A stretch of 64,000 bases of DNA, from the NCBI RefSeq assembly GCF_022808325.1, contig NZ_JALGCL010000002.1:186001-250000 (forward strand), given 5' to 3'. This document shows, piece after piece, positions 40,073 through 50,804 of this stretch; position 1 is the stretch's first letter; each line of letters begins with the position of its first letter. The position numbers and the translations under genes are program-made. This DNA is from Cognatiluteimonas sedimenti (GTDB lineage Bacteria; Pseudomonadota; Gammaproteobacteria; Xanthomonadales; Xanthomonadaceae). Below the pieces are notes generated by a model, which saw only the letters and a list, made by a program, of their open reading frames with translations, ran no database searches and was not told the origin of the DNA.

Positions 40073-40399
40073 TCAATCGCGATCGTCGCGGGTCCAGACG
40101 GCGTCGTCCTCGACCTTGACCGGGAAACGGATCACGGGCGCATACGCCGGGGGGTTGAGCGCGCTTCCGTCGCGGACATCGAACTTCGAGCCATGCAGCA
40201 CGCACTCGATTGTGGCGTCCGCACCGTCGAAGCTGCCCGCGGACAATTCGAAGTCCTCATGGCTGCAGCGATCCTCGAGCGCGTAGAAGTCGCCGTCGTA
40301 ATTGACGACCAGGATCGCGGTGTCGCCGTCCCAGGCGACCTTGCATTCGCCCGGCAGCAGTTCCGAGGTGGGGCAGACGCGGATCCAGGTCTCGCTCAT
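40073..40399 (-). CDS. Rieske-type [2Fe-2S] ferredoxin
   Basis: 108-residue single-domain Rieske protein. The cluster ligands are the CSH of EDRCSHEDFELSAG and the C-H of IECVLHGSKFDVRDG. It resembles the small ferredoxins that close SUF operons in some bacteria, and overlaps the upstream GNAT gene by ATGA. It probably carries electrons for Fe-S assembly or for an unknown oxygenase; the partner reductase is not local. Confidence 0.92.
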   Translation of the reverse strand: MSETWIRVCPTSELLPGECKVAWDGDTAILVVNYDGDFYALEDRCSHEDFELSAGSFDGADATIECVLHGSKFDVRDGSALNPPAYAPVIRFPVKVEDDAVWTRDDRD

Positions 40400-40929
40400 C
40401 CCAACTCCCTTTCAAGGATTTCGAAGCGCAGGTCGTCGCGCTTCGGAATGCCGAATCGCGGGTCCACGGCCGGGAAGGGCTTCTTGATCCCGGTGCGACG
40501 GTAGCCACGGCGCTGGTACCAGGCGATCAGGTCCTCGCGCAGGTCGATCACGGTCATGCGCATCATCGACAGCTTCCACTCGTCGCGGACGACGCGTTCG
40601 GCCTCGGCCAGGATGGCCTTGCCGAGGCCGGAGGCCTGCCGCTGCGGATCCACCGCGAACATGCCGAAGTAGCCGGCGCCTTCCTCGATCGCCACGTGGG
40701 CGCAGCCGAGCAGCGCGCCTTCGCGCGAGGCAAGCAGCACGCGGCTGCTCGCGCGCTCGATGTCGCCTTGCAGCACTCCCGGGTCGATGCGGTTGCCGTC
40801 GAGCAGGTCCGCCTCGGTGGTCCAGCCGGCGCGGCTGGCGTCGCCGCGGTAGGCGGAGGTCACCAGCGCGATCACGGCCGGGATGTCGGCGATGGTGGCG
40901 TCGCGGAAGACCAGTGGCGGTGTCGGCAT
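40396..40929 (-). CDS. GNAT family N-acetyltransferase
   Basis: 177-residue GCN5-type acetyltransferase. The acetyl-CoA loop is QRQASGLGKAILAEAERVV, preceded by the strand GYFGMFAVDP and followed by DLIAWYQRRGYRRTG. Substrate unknown. It lies between the suf terminator hairpin and the Rieske gene, 88 bases after sufS, overlapping the Rieske start. The ATG at 40929 begins just before the domain. Confidence 0.88.
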   Translation of the reverse strand: MPTPPLVFRDATIADIPAVIALVTSAYRGDASRAGWTTEADLLDGNRIDPGVLQGDIERASSRVLLASREGALLGCAHVAIEEGAGYFGMFAVDPQRQASGLGKAILAEAERVVRDEWKLSMMRMTVIDLREDLIAWYQRRGYRRTGIKKPFPAVDPRFGIPKRDDLRFEILERELG

Positions 40930-40980
40930 GTCGGTGGCGCGCGGGGTTCGTGGGTGCGGCGCATGCCGCGGGACGTCGGC

Positions 40981-41002
40981 AAAAGGCCGGCGCTTGCCGG
41001 CC
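40981..41002 (-). terminator. Hairpin terminator after sufS
   Basis: GGCCGGC (40985-40991) pairs with GCCGGCC (40996-41002) over a GCTT loop; the AAAA before it becomes a four-T tract on the minus strand, 16 bases downstream of the sufS stop. It would attenuate rather than abolish reading into GNAT-Rieske. Confidence 0.6.
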
Positions 41003-41017
41003 GTCGCCCGCACTGCC

Positions 41018-42235
41018 CTACAGCAGCAGCTTGCGCACCTTGCGCAGCGCGGCGGTGAAGGCGTCGATTTCGGCGTGCGTGTTGTAGAAGGCCAGCGACG
41101 CGCGGCAAGTCGCCGGCACGCCATAGAACTGCATCAGCGGATGCGCGCAATGGTGGCCGGAACGCACCGCGACGCCCTCCAGGTCGAGCAGGGTGGCGAG
41201 GTCGTGGCCGTGCGCGCCTTGCAGCAGGAACGAGACCACCGCCGCCTTGTCGGGGGCGTTGCCGATGATGCGCAGGCCGTCGATCCGGCGCATTTCCTCG
41301 GTGAGGTGCGCGAGCAATTCCTGTTCGCGCGCGGCGATGGCATCCATGCCGATGGCGTCGAGGTAGTCGACGGCGGCGCCGAGGCCGACGTGGCCGGCGA
41401 TGTTCGGCGTGCCGGCCTCGAAACGGTGCGGCGGATCGTTGAAGGTGGTGCCGTCGAAGCGCACCTCGCTGATCATCTCGCCGCCTCCGAGGAACGGTGG
41501 CATCGCCGCGAGGTGCTCGCGCCGGCCCCACAGCGCGCCGGTGCCGGTCGGACCGCACATCTTGTGCCCGGTTAGCGCATAGAAGTCGCAACCGATGGCG
41601 GGGATATCGACCGCCATGTGCGGCAGCGCCTGCGAGCCGTCGACCACGGTCGTGATGCCGCGCTTGCGCGCGCGCCGGCAGATCTCGCCCACCGGGTTGA
41701 TGGTACCGAGCACGTTGGAGACGTGGGTGACGCCCAGCAGCTTCACCCCGGGCGTCATCGCCGCGTCCAGCGCGTCCAGGTCGAGCACGCCGTCGGTGCT
41801 GATTTCCGCGACCTTGATGGTGGCGCCGGTGCGTTGGGCCACCAGCTGCCACGGCACGATGTTGGCGTGGTGCTCCATGCGCGTGAGCAGGATCGCGTCG
41901 CCCGGCTGCAGCCGCGGCAGCGCCCAGGAATACGCCACCAGGTTGATGGCGAAGGTGGTGCCGCTGGTCAGCACGAGTTCGTCGGCGCGCACGTTGAGGT
42001 GCCGCGCGAGCTTGCCACGCGCGCCTTCGTAGGCTTCGGTCGCCTCGTTGCCCAGCGCATGCACGGCGCGGCTGACGTTGGCGTTGTGGCTGCGGTAGAA
42101 GGCGTCGGTCGCATCGATCACGGCCGCCGGCTTCTGCCCGGTGTTGGCCGAGTCGAAATAGACCAGCGGCTTGCCGTGGACCTCGCGCTGCAGCAGCGGG
42201 AAGTCGGCGCGTACCCGCGCCCAGTCGTGGCTCAC
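41018..42235 (-). CDS. sufS: Cysteine desulfurase SufS
   Basis: PLP enzyme releasing sulfur from cysteine as a persulfide for SufBCD. The 405-residue type II desulfurase has the PLP lysine K225 in LTGHKMCGPTG and the catalytic cysteine C363 in RSGHHCAHPLM with the short type II loop. The start is GTG, overlapping the sufD stop (GTGA). No sufE or sufU follows, so the sulfur acceptor must be elsewhere. Confidence 0.97.
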   Translation of the reverse strand: MSHDWARVRADFPLLQREVHGKPLVYFDSANTGQKPAAVIDATDAFYRSHNANVSRAVHALGNEATEAYEGARGKLARHLNVRADELVLTSGTTFAINLVAYSWALPRLQPGDAILLTRMEHHANIVPWQLVAQRTGATIKVAEISTDGVLDLDALDAAMTPGVKLLGVTHVSNVLGTINPVGEICRRARKRGITTVVDGSQALPHMAVDIPAIGCDFYALTGHKMCGPTGTGALWGRREHLAAMPPFLGGGEMISEVRFDGTTFNDPPHRFEAGTPNIAGHVGLGAAVDYLDAIGMDAIAAREQELLAHLTEEMRRIDGLRIIGNAPDKAAVVSFLLQGAHGHDLATLLDLEGVAVRSGHHCAHPLMQFYGVPATCRASLAFYNTHAEIDAFTAALRKVRKLLL

Positions 42236-43512
42236 GCGCGGTCCTCCAGCGCCAGCAGGGCGTCGTCGAGCCGCTCGGACAGCATTGCACGCACCGCCTC
42301 GTCGTCGACCACCGACAGCGCCTCGCGGCAGAATGCGACCGTCAACAGCCGCTGCGCGTCGGCCTGCGGCAGCCCGCGCGAGCGCAGGTAGAACATCGCG
42401 GTCGGATCGAGCTGGCCGACGGTGGCGCCATGCGCGGCCTTGACCTCGTCGGCGTGGATTTCCAGTACAGGCTGGCTGTCGACTTCGGCCTGGTCGGACA
42501 GCAGCAGGTTCTTGTTCGACAGGCTGGCATCGCTGCCGTCGGCGCCGGGGCGGATGGTGATGCCGCCATGGAACACGGTGCGGCTGCGGTCGGTCGCGAT
42601 CCCGCGCCAGGTGAGGTCGCAGGCGGTGTTGCCGGCGATGTGCTCGATTCCCAGCCGGGTGTCGACATGGCGGCGGCCGCGCCCGAGCTGCACGCCATTG
42701 GCGACCAGCATCGCGCCTTCGCCCTCGAGCCGGACATTGAGCTCGTGCCGCGACAACGCCCCTCCGAACTCGAGATCGAGCCGGTGGTACTGCGATCCGC
42801 GCGCGAGCACCGCGTCGGTCCGCGCGACCAGGGTGGCGCGGGGCGACTCGTCCTGGCGCCGCAGGTGCCGCAGCACCGCGCCCTGGGCCAGGTGCACGTG
42901 GACCAGCACGTTGCCGAGGTTGGCGTGGTCACCGCTGCCCAGGTGGTGCTCGACCACGGTCGCTTCGGCGCCGCGGCGCAACTCCAGCAGGTGGCGCAGG
43001 TGGCTGGCGACGTCGCCGTCCATGGCCGGGACGCCCACGAACACCAGGTGCAGCGGCTCGGCCAGGCGCGTGTTGTCGGCCAGGCGCAGCACCGCGCCGT
43101 CGCTGGCCAATGCAGCATTGAGCCGGGCGAAGACCTCGTCGACGCGCGCATAGCGCCGCTGCATGAAGTTGGCCGCGCGCGGATCCGGGTCGGCCAGCGC
43201 CTGCGGCAGGGTCAGCAGGCGCGCCCCGGGCGGAAGCGTCGACAGTTCCGAATGGGCCGGGTCGTAGCGGCCGTTGACGAACACCATGCGCGGCGACGGG
43301 ATCGCCGCCAGCAGCGTGGGATCCAGCGCCGCCGGCGAGGCCGCGGCGGGTGCGAAGCTGCGCCGTTCCAGCGCACGCAACGGGGTGTATTTCCAGGCCT
43401 CGCTGCGCGCCTGCGGCAGGCCGCCGCCCAGGGCGTCATCGAGCGCGGCGCGGCGCGTGCCATCGGCCGTGGCGACGAACCCGGCGGCCAGCGAGTCCAG
43501 CAATGCGCTCAT
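42232..43512 (-). CDS. sufD: Fe-S cluster assembly protein SufD
   Basis: Scaffold partner of SufB in the SufBC2D complex. The 426-residue protein has the beta-helix core and the C-terminal SQPVLEIHADEVKAAHGATVGQLDPTAMFYLRSRGLPQ block with the conserved histidine. It overlaps sufC and sufS by four bases each. Confidence 0.96.
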   Translation of the reverse strand: MSALLDSLAAGFVATADGTRRAALDDALGGGLPQARSEAWKYTPLRALERRSFAPAAASPAALDPTLLAAIPSPRMVFVNGRYDPAHSELSTLPPGARLLTLPQALADPDPRAANFMQRRYARVDEVFARLNAALASDGAVLRLADNTRLAEPLHLVFVGVPAMDGDVASHLRHLLELRRGAEATVVEHHLGSGDHANLGNVLVHVHLAQGAVLRHLRRQDESPRATLVARTDAVLARGSQYHRLDLEFGGALSRHELNVRLEGEGAMLVANGVQLGRGRRHVDTRLGIEHIAGNTACDLTWRGIATDRSRTVFHGGITIRPGADGSDASLSNKNLLLSDQAEVDSQPVLEIHADEVKAAHGATVGQLDPTAMFYLRSRGLPQADAQRLLTVAFCREALSVVDDEAVRAMLSERLDDALLALEDRA

Positions 43513-44276
43513 GGGGCGACGGCCACGGGCGCAACCCGGTCCTTGAGCCAGGCATAACCGTGGGCCTCGAGTTCCAGCGCCAGCTCCGGGCCGCCGCTCT
43601 CGACGATGCGGCCGTCCGCCAGTACGTGCACCACGTCCGGGCGGATGTAGTCGAGCAGGCGCTGGTAATGGGTGATGACGAGGAACGCGCGGTCGGGGGA
43701 GCGCAGCGCGTTGACGCCGTCGGCGACGGACTTGAGCGCGTCGATGTCCAGGCCCGAATCGGTTTCGTCCAGGATCGCGAGCCTGGGCTCCAGCACCGCC
43801 AGCTGGAAGATTTCGTTGCGCTTCTTCTCGCCGCCCGAGAAACCTTCGTTGACGCCACGCTGCAGCAGGCGGTCGTCCAGGTGCAGCACGGCGAGCTTCT
43901 CGCGCACCTTCCTCAGGAACTGCATCGAGTCCAGCTCGGCCTCGCCGCGGGCCTTGCGCTGGGCGTTGAGCGCGCTGCGCAGGAAGTAGGTGTTGTTCAC
44001 GCCCGGAATCTCGACCGGGTACTGGAAGGCGAGGAACACGCCATCGGCGGCGCGTTGCTCCGGCGTGCGTGCCAGCAGGTCGCGGCCGTCGAACAGCACG
44101 GTGCCGGCGCCTACTTCGTAGCCGTCGCGCCCGGCCAGCACGTTGCCGAGCGTCGACTTGCCCGCGCCGTTTGGCCCCATGATCGCGTGCACTTCGCCCG
44201 GCTTCACCTCGAGCGTGAGGCCCTTGAGGATGTCGCGGCCGTTGATGGACGCGTGCAGGTTTTCGATCTTCAGCAT
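43509..44276 (-). CDS. sufC: Fe-S cluster assembly ATPase SufC
   Basis: ABC-type ATPase of the SufBCD complex, not a transporter. The 255-residue protein has Walker A IMGPNGAGKS (32-41), the FLAFQYPVEIPGV Q-loop region characteristic of SufC, signature NEGFSGGEKKRNE and Walker B LAILDETDSGLDIDAL. Confidence 0.97.
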   Translation of the reverse strand: MLKIENLHASINGRDILKGLTLEVKPGEVHAIMGPNGAGKSTLGNVLAGRDGYEVGAGTVLFDGRDLLARTPEQRAADGVFLAFQYPVEIPGVNNTYFLRSALNAQRKARGEAELDSMQFLRKVREKLAVLHLDDRLLQRGVNEGFSGGEKKRNEIFQLAVLEPRLAILDETDSGLDIDALKSVADGVNALRSPDRAFLVITHYQRLLDYIRPDVVHVLADGRIVESGGPELALELEAHGYAWLKDRVAPVAVAP

Positions 44277-44284
44277 GTGTGTTC

Positions 44285-44345
44285 TCTTGTGTTCTGCTCC
44301 CCGCCCGCGCGGGAGGGGCCGGGATGGGGACGGGGCATGCGGGGA
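44285..44345. repeat. CCCGC/GCGGG intergenic repeat between sufC and sufB
   Basis: The 99-base sufC-sufB gap contains CTCCCCGCCCGCGCGGGAGGGG followed by GGGATGGGGACGGGGCATGCGGGG. The first part is self-complementary around CCCGCGCGGG. This wording recurs in intergenic gaps of xanthomonads; here it interrupts an otherwise tightly overlapped operon. Confidence 0.45.
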
Positions 44346-44375
44346 AGCATCCTCGCCGCCCTCCAGGAATGGGCT

Positions 44376-45863
<1,488 letters not shown>

Positions 45864-45870
45864 GCGGTCC

Positions 45871-46320
45871 TCATGCCCTCGCCAGGGTGGCGGCGATGGC
45901 CTTGCGCGGTGCGCGCGGTGGCGGCGCCAGCATCTGCGCCAGGGTGACGCCGCGCAGCGCGTCGGCGACCACGTCGTTGATCCGGCGCCAGTTGGCGCGC
46001 ACGCCGCAGGATTGCTCGATGCCGCAGGCGCCGGCGTGGACGCTGCATTCGGTCATCCCGAGCGGACCTTCCATCGCCTCGACGATCTCGACCAGGCTGA
46101 TCGCCGCCGCATCGCGGGCAAGGCGGTAGCCGCCATTGGCGCCGCGGAAGCCTTCGACCAGCCCGGCCTGGGCCAGCGGCTTGAGCAGCTTGGCCACGGT
46201 CGGCATTTCCAGCCCGGCCTGTTCGGCCAGTTCCGCCGCGCTGAGCACGACACCGGGCCGCGCGGCGAGCACGGTCAGGACGACGGTGGCGTAATCGGTG
46301 AGCTTGGTGACGCGCAGCAT
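45871..46320 (-). CDS. Rrf2 family SUF regulator (IscR-like)
   Basis: 149-residue winged-helix regulator leading the suf operon. The DNA-binding helix is [25 protein letters not shown]; three cysteines C92, C99 and C105 ([16 protein letters not shown]) match the [2Fe-2S] site of IscR. It likely senses Fe-S status and autoregulates the operon; operator not identified. Confidence 0.92.
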   Translation of the reverse strand: MLRVTKLTDYATVVLTVLAARPGVVLSAAELAEQAGLEMPTVAKLLKPLAQAGLVEGFRGANGGYRLARDAAAISLVEIVEAMEGPLGMTECSVHAGACGIEQSCGVRANWRRINDVVADALRGVTLAQMLAPPPRAPRKAIAATLARA

Positions 46321-46393
46321 GGGCGGGGCCCGGATAACGTACCGAAATTGTACGGTTTCCGGGCCCCGGGGCCAAGCCGTTGTCGCGTGGGCT

Positions 46394-46954
46394 TCAGCCG
46401 GCCGCGTGTGCCTGCGCCGGGGCAGGCGGCAGCACCCATTGCACGTAGGGCACCGGCGGCGTCTGGCCGGGGGCCAGGTAGTCGGGGGCGGGTTGCCCGG
46501 CCGGGCCCAGCGAACGGATGAACCGGTACAGCGCGAGGCGGTCGGCCTCGCTCATCGCGCGCACCGCGAAGTCCGGCATCGGCGGCCGCGTATGCAGCTC
46601 GGCGCTGTACTTCAGCCAGGCCGCCTCGTCCATCTCCTGGACTTTCAGCCGCAGGTTGGCGGGGTAGGTCGTGCCCCACGGGCCGTTCCAGCCCAACGGC
46701 GATCCGACCAGCCATTGCGCCTTGGGAACCGCGCCGCCGGTCTCGGCATACCCGGGCGTGTGGCAGTCGTTGCAGCCGGAGATCCTGGCCAGGTATTCGC
46801 CGTGCGCCAGCCCCTGGGCGTCGGCCGCGGCCAGCTCCGCCACCGGGGCGAGGTTGGTCGCCAGCGACGCGGTATCGACAGGCTGCGGGCCACGGGCGCA
46901 GGCGGCGGTCGCCAGCAGGGCAAGTGTGGTCAGCAGGGGACGCGTGGAAGCCAT
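46394..46954 (-). CDS. c-type cytochrome lipoprotein
   Basis: 186 residues. Lipobox-like signal (LALLATAAC), then one heme-binding CNDCH (C61, C64, H65). A later RPPMPDFAVRAM supplies candidate axial methionines. The C-terminal third is proline/alanine-rich. Probably periplasmic electron carrier or accessory subunit of an oxidoreductase; no partner dehydrogenase is adjacent. Same-strand gene is 73 bases upstream of the suf regulator start. Confidence 0.85.
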   Translation of the reverse strand: MASTRPLLTTLALLATAACARGPQPVDTASLATNLAPVAELAAADAQGLAHGEYLARISGCNDCHTPGYAETGGAVPKAQWLVGSPLGWNGPWGTTYPANLRLKVQEMDEAAWLKYSAELHTRPPMPDFAVRAMSEADRLALYRFIRSLGPAGQPAPDYLAPGQTPPVPYVQWVLPPAPAQAHAAG

Positions 46955-47074
46955 CGTCAGTTCTCCATTGGGGAATGTGCTGCGAACGCAAGCCCGTGCA
47001 GCGGCCGGCCAAGATCGTGGCGGCTTCACGCCGCTTGCGGCGACAATGGCGTCATTCGCCCCACTGGATAGCCC

Positions 47075-47539
47075 ATGCCCCGCAAGATCGCCGCCCGCAA
47101 GTCCGACATCCACGGCAATGGCGTGTTCGCCATCGCCCCGATCGCCAAGGGCGAGCGCGTCATCGAATACAAGGGCCGCCGCCGCACCCACGAGGAGGTC
47201 GACGCCGACGTCAGCGGCGACGTCGAGAGCGGGCACACCTTCCTGTTCACGCTCAACGACGACTACGTCATCGATGCCAATTTCGAAGGCAACAGCGCGC
47301 GCTGGATCAACCACAGCTGCAGCCCCAATTGCGAGGCGGTTATCGAAGAGAACGAGCGCGACCCGAAGAAATCGCGCGTGTTCATCGAGTCGATCCGCGC
47401 GATCAAGCCGGGCGAGGAGCTCACCTACAACTACGGCATCACCCTGGAGGAGCCGCATACGGCGCGGCTGAAGAAGATCTGGGCCTGCCGCTGTGGCTCG
47501 AGGAAGTGCACCGGGACGATGCTGCAGCCCAAGCGCTGA
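47075..47539 (+). CDS. SET-domain protein methyltransferase
   Basis: 154-residue stand-alone SET domain with SAM-binding NHSCSPNC (79-86), the ELTYNYG tyrosine motif (115-121) and a post-SET zinc cysteine set (C138, C140, C145). Opening HGNGVFAIAPIAKGERVIEYKG matches the SET N-flank. Such proteins lysine-methylate histones in eukaryotes; some bacterial forms are effectors or modify host or HU-like proteins. No secretion signal is visible. Substrate unknown. Confidence 0.9.
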   Translation: MPRKIAARKSDIHGNGVFAIAPIAKGERVIEYKGRRRTHEEVDADVSGDVESGHTFLFTLNDDYVIDANFEGNSARWINHSCSPNCEAVIEENERDPKKSRVFIESIRAIKPGEELTYNYGITLEEPHTARLKKIWACRCGSRKCTGTMLQPKR

Positions 47540-47660
47540 TGGTGCGGGTCGGCGGCAGCCGGTTGCCGCCGGCTCGCCGATGGTTGCAATGACCAATGCC
47601 AGTGGCACGCCTTGGCGAGGGCCGCCACGCTGCGCGCCATTCCACCGTGGACATGCATGC

Positions 47661-48557
47661 ATGCGCCTGCTGTTGTCGCTCGTCCTGTTGCCCGGCCTGG
47701 CCGGTGCTGCCGCCATCGACCCGCCAGCCCCGGCCCCGGTTTCCGCCGCGCCGGCGGCGGTGTTGCAGCTGGAGCCATACCGCCGCACCGTTGCGGTGCG
47801 GGTGATGGCCAACGGCACCCCGGGCCTGTTTGCCCTGGATACCGCCGCGGGCCATACCATTGCCTCGCCCGAGTTCGCGGCCGCCGCCGGATGCAAGCCG
47901 TGGGGAGAACTGGGCGGCTTCACCATGACCGGCAAGCACCTTGGCATGCCGCGTTGCGACGGGTTGGCGTTCACCGTCGGCGGGCATCGCCTGCGCGCCC
48001 CGGTCGCCGGGGTGATGCAGGTGGCAGAGCTGTTTGCCAAGGACGCGCCGCCGATCGAAGGCCTGCTGGCGCTGGACGCTTTCGGCGGCCAGACCATCAC
48101 CATCGACTTCGCAGGCGGCAAGCTCTACGTCGAAACCCCGGCCAGCGCCGCCCAGCGCATCGCCGGGGCAAGCGAAGTGCCGATCTCGCTGTCGCGCGAG
48201 GTGCAGGGCGTCGCGCTGGCGGTCAACGTCGAAGTCCCGACCCCGCAGGGTATCGCCCGCTTCGAGCTCGACAGCGGCAATGGCGGCACGGTGCTGGTGT
48301 CCAAGCCCTACGCGCGGCTGTTCGGCCTGGACCCCGAGGCCGAAGGACCGCAGCAGGCCACGATCGAGGTGGCGCCCGGGATCGTCGTCCACGCACTCGC
48401 GTTCACGCCGGGAATGAACATCGACGGCAACCTCGGGATGCCGTTCCTGAAGGACTGGATCGTGACGCTCGACCTCAAGGAGGGCCGGATGTGGCTGCGC
48501 CGCAACCCGGTTCCGGCACCGCCCGGCATGGGTGTCCCGCCGCCGCCGAAGGCCTGA
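47661..48557 (+). CDS. Retropepsin-like aspartic protease, exported
   Basis: 298 residues with signal peptide (LLLSLVLLPGLAGAAA). Two aspartic-protease-like lobes are visible: FALDTAAGHT and FELDSGNGGTVLVS, each around a D-S/T-x motif, plus LGMPFLKDW typical of the second lobe end. Periplasmic proteolysis or ligand binding; catalytic competence is plausible but the first motif DTAAG deviates from DTG. ATG at 47661 chosen among three overlapping ATGs as the one in frame. Confidence 0.8.
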   Translation: MRLLLSLVLLPGLAGAAAIDPPAPAPVSAAPAAVLQLEPYRRTVAVRVMANGTPGLFALDTAAGHTIASPEFAAAAGCKPWGELGGFTMTGKHLGMPRCDGLAFTVGGHRLRAPVAGVMQVAELFAKDAPPIEGLLALDAFGGQTITIDFAGGKLYVETPASAAQRIAGASEVPISLSREVQGVALAVNVEVPTPQGIARFELDSGNGGTVLVSKPYARLFGLDPEAEGPQQATIEVAPGIVVHALAFTPGMNIDGNLGMPFLKDWIVTLDLKEGRMWLRRNPVPAPPGMGVPPPPKA

Positions 48558-48560
48558 CCG

Positions 48561-50804
48561 GTGCGTAGCCGCCTGCTTTGCCTTGCCATCCTGTCGGTGC
48601 TCGCGGTGCCGGCCTGGGCGATCGACGTCGACGGCCGCATCGATCCCGCCGAATGGCAGGGCGCCGAACATGTCACCGACTTCAAGGTGGTCGAGCCGCT
48701 GACCCGCGCGTCGTCGCCCTATCCCACCGAAGCCTGGGTGCTGGCGACGCCAGAGGGCCTGGCGATCGGCTTCCGCAACACCCAGCCGGCGAGCGTGCCG
48801 CGCACCTACCGCCGTACCCAGCGCGACGAGGACGCGCAGGTCGACCGCGTCAACCTGATGGTCGACTTCGACGGCGACGGGCGCACCGGCTACAACTTCA
48901 CCGTCAACCTGACCGACGGCATCCAGGACGCGACCATCACCAACGAGTCGCGCTTCAGCAAGGACTGGGACGGCAACTGGCAACACGCGGTCAGCGAGGA
49001 CGGCGACACCTGGTCGGTGGAAATGCTGATCCCGTGGTACATCGCGCCGATGCGCAAGGGCGTGGGCGGCAAGCGCACGATGGGCATCTACCTGGACCGC
49101 GTGATCGGGTCCACCGGCCAGCGCCTGGCTTGGCCGGCGGCCAGCTTCACCCTGCCGCGCTTCCTGTCCGACTTCACGCCGGTGGCGGTGCCGGTGTACA
49201 GCCAGTCGCTGCTTGCGATCACCCCCTTTGTGGTCGGAGGCTACGACAACATCGCCGGCACCGACCACTTCGACGCCGGCGCCGACATCGTCTGGAAGCC
49301 GAACGGCCAGACCCAGCTCACCGCGGCCATCAATCCCGATTTCGGGCAGGTCGAGAGCGACGACCTGGTGGTGAACTTCGGCGCCAACGAGACCTTCTTC
49401 AGCGACAAGCGCCCGTTCTTCACCGAGAACCAGGGCATCTTCGAGTTCGGCATGCCATCGGACAACAGCCAGCTGCTGTACACCCGCCGCGTTGGCGGGC
49501 CGGCGGACGATGCCAGCGGCCCCGGCGACATCACCGCCGCGGTCAAGCTCAACGGCAGCCTGGGTGCGTACAAGTACGGGCTGTTCGCGGCCGAGGAAGC
49601 CGACGACGCCGGGCGCTCGTTCCGCGCGCTGCGGCTGGTGCGCGACTACGACCAGCAGAACGTCGGCGTGATGCTGACCCAGGTGGACCATCCGTACCTG
49701 GACCGCGAGGCGACCGTGTTCGGCATCGACCACAACTGGCGGCCGACGGAGCAGTGGAACATCCAGACCAGGCTGGTCGGCAGCCAAGTCGACCAGGCCG
49801 GGGACACCGTCCGTGGCAGCGGCGGCACGGTGTGGGCGGATTACAACTTCGGCAACGGTTGGCGCTCGCAGTGGATCGTGATGCATTTCGGCGACAGCCT
49901 GCAGCTCAACGACTTCGGCTACCTGTCGCGCGCCAACCTCAACTACGCGCACTGGCAGGTCTCGCGCCGCGACACCGACCTGCCCGAAACCTCGGCGTAT
50001 TCGTCGCACGAATGGCGCCTGCGGGTCGGCGCCACCGACAACGACCATGGCCTGGCGCTGCAGCGGCAGTTCCGCGCAATGCTGCAGAGCAACCTGCGCG
50101 ATGGCGGTAACGAGTACATGCAGGTCAACGTCAACAGCGCCGGTTACGACGACCGCATCCTGCGCGGCAACGGCATCCTGCGCCTGCCGCCGAACTTCAA
50201 TGCGTTCTACGAGCGCTCGCGCCCGCGCAAGGGCAACTGGGAGATCTACGGCAACATCGGCGTCGACAACGGCGGCATCGGCGGCAATGGCCCGGGCAAC
50301 GGCCGCAAGCTCGGCTACAACGCCCAGTTCAAGCCGACCTACTTCGTCAGCGACGCCTTCAACGTCTTCGGCCTGCTGTACGTCGAGAACACCCCGCAGT
50401 GGATGGTCTGGCAGCACGACAACCTGCTGGGGACCTTCCGCGAGCATGCGCTGGAGATCGATGCCGGCGTCAACTGGACCATCGGCGACAAACAGGAACT
50501 GCGGATCAAGCTGCAGGCGATCGGCCTGGACGCCAGGCTGCGCCAGGCCTGGCGCATCGCTGGCGACGGCACGCCGATGCCGTCCAGCGAACACGTCGAC
50601 GACTTCAGCCTGCGCAACCTCGGATTCCAGGTGCGCTACCGCTACGAGCTGGCGCCGCTGTCGGACCTGTACGTGGTCTACGGCCGCGGCGGCTACCTGC
50701 TCGAGGAATTCGCGCAGGATCCGGCTTCGCAGTTGCGCGACGCGTTCGCGCTGCGCGACAGCGAGCAGCTGCTGGTCAAGCTGAGCTATCGCTTCGAGCT
50801 GTAG
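48561..50804 (+). CDS. DUF5916 outer-membrane protein with CBM9-like N-terminal domain
   Basis: 747 residues starting with GTG and a signal peptide (LAILSVLAVPAWA). Residues 20-190 resemble the carbohydrate-binding family 9-type domain: DGRIDPAEWQGAEHVTDF and VNLMVDFDGDGRTGYNFTVN. The rest is a beta-barrel with repeated strands ending in ...VKLSYRFEL. Family DUF5916, often close to peptidases; function unknown, perhaps surface glycan or metal binding. It begins three bases after the retropepsin stop. Confidence 0.85.
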   Translation: MRSRLLCLAILSVLAVPAWAIDVDGRIDPAEWQGAEHVTDFKVVEPLTRASSPYPTEAWVLATPEGLAIGFRNTQPASVPRTYRRTQRDEDAQVDRVNLMVDFDGDGRTGYNFTVNLTDGIQDATITNESRFSKDWDGNWQHAVSEDGDTWSVEMLIPWYIAPMRKGVGGKRTMGIYLDRVIGSTGQRLAWPAASFTLPRFLSDFTPVAVPVYSQSLLAITPFVVGGYDNIAGTDHFDAGADIVWKPNGQTQLTAAINPDFGQVESDDLVVNFGANETFFSDKRPFFTENQGIFEFGMPSDNSQLLYTRRVGGPADDASGPGDITAAVKLNGSLGAYKYGLFAAEEADDAGRSFRALRLVRDYDQQNVGVMLTQVDHPYLDREATVFGIDHNWRPTEQWNIQTRLVGSQVDQAGDTVRGSGGTVWADYNFGNGWRSQWIVMHFGDSLQLNDFGYLSRANLNYAHWQVSRRDTDLPETSAYSSHEWRLRVGATDNDHGLALQRQFRAMLQSNLRDGGNEYMQVNVNSAGYDDRILRGNGILRLPPNFNAFYERSRPRKGNWEIYGNIGVDNGGIGGNGPGNGRKLGYNAQFKPTYFVSDAFNVFGLLYVENTPQWMVWQHDNLLGTFREHALEIDAGVNWTIGDKQELRIKLQAIGLDARLRQAWRIAGDGTPMPSSEHVDDFSLRNLGFQVRYRYELAPLSDLYVVYGRGGYLLEEFAQDPASQLRDAFALRDSEQLLVKLSYRFEL

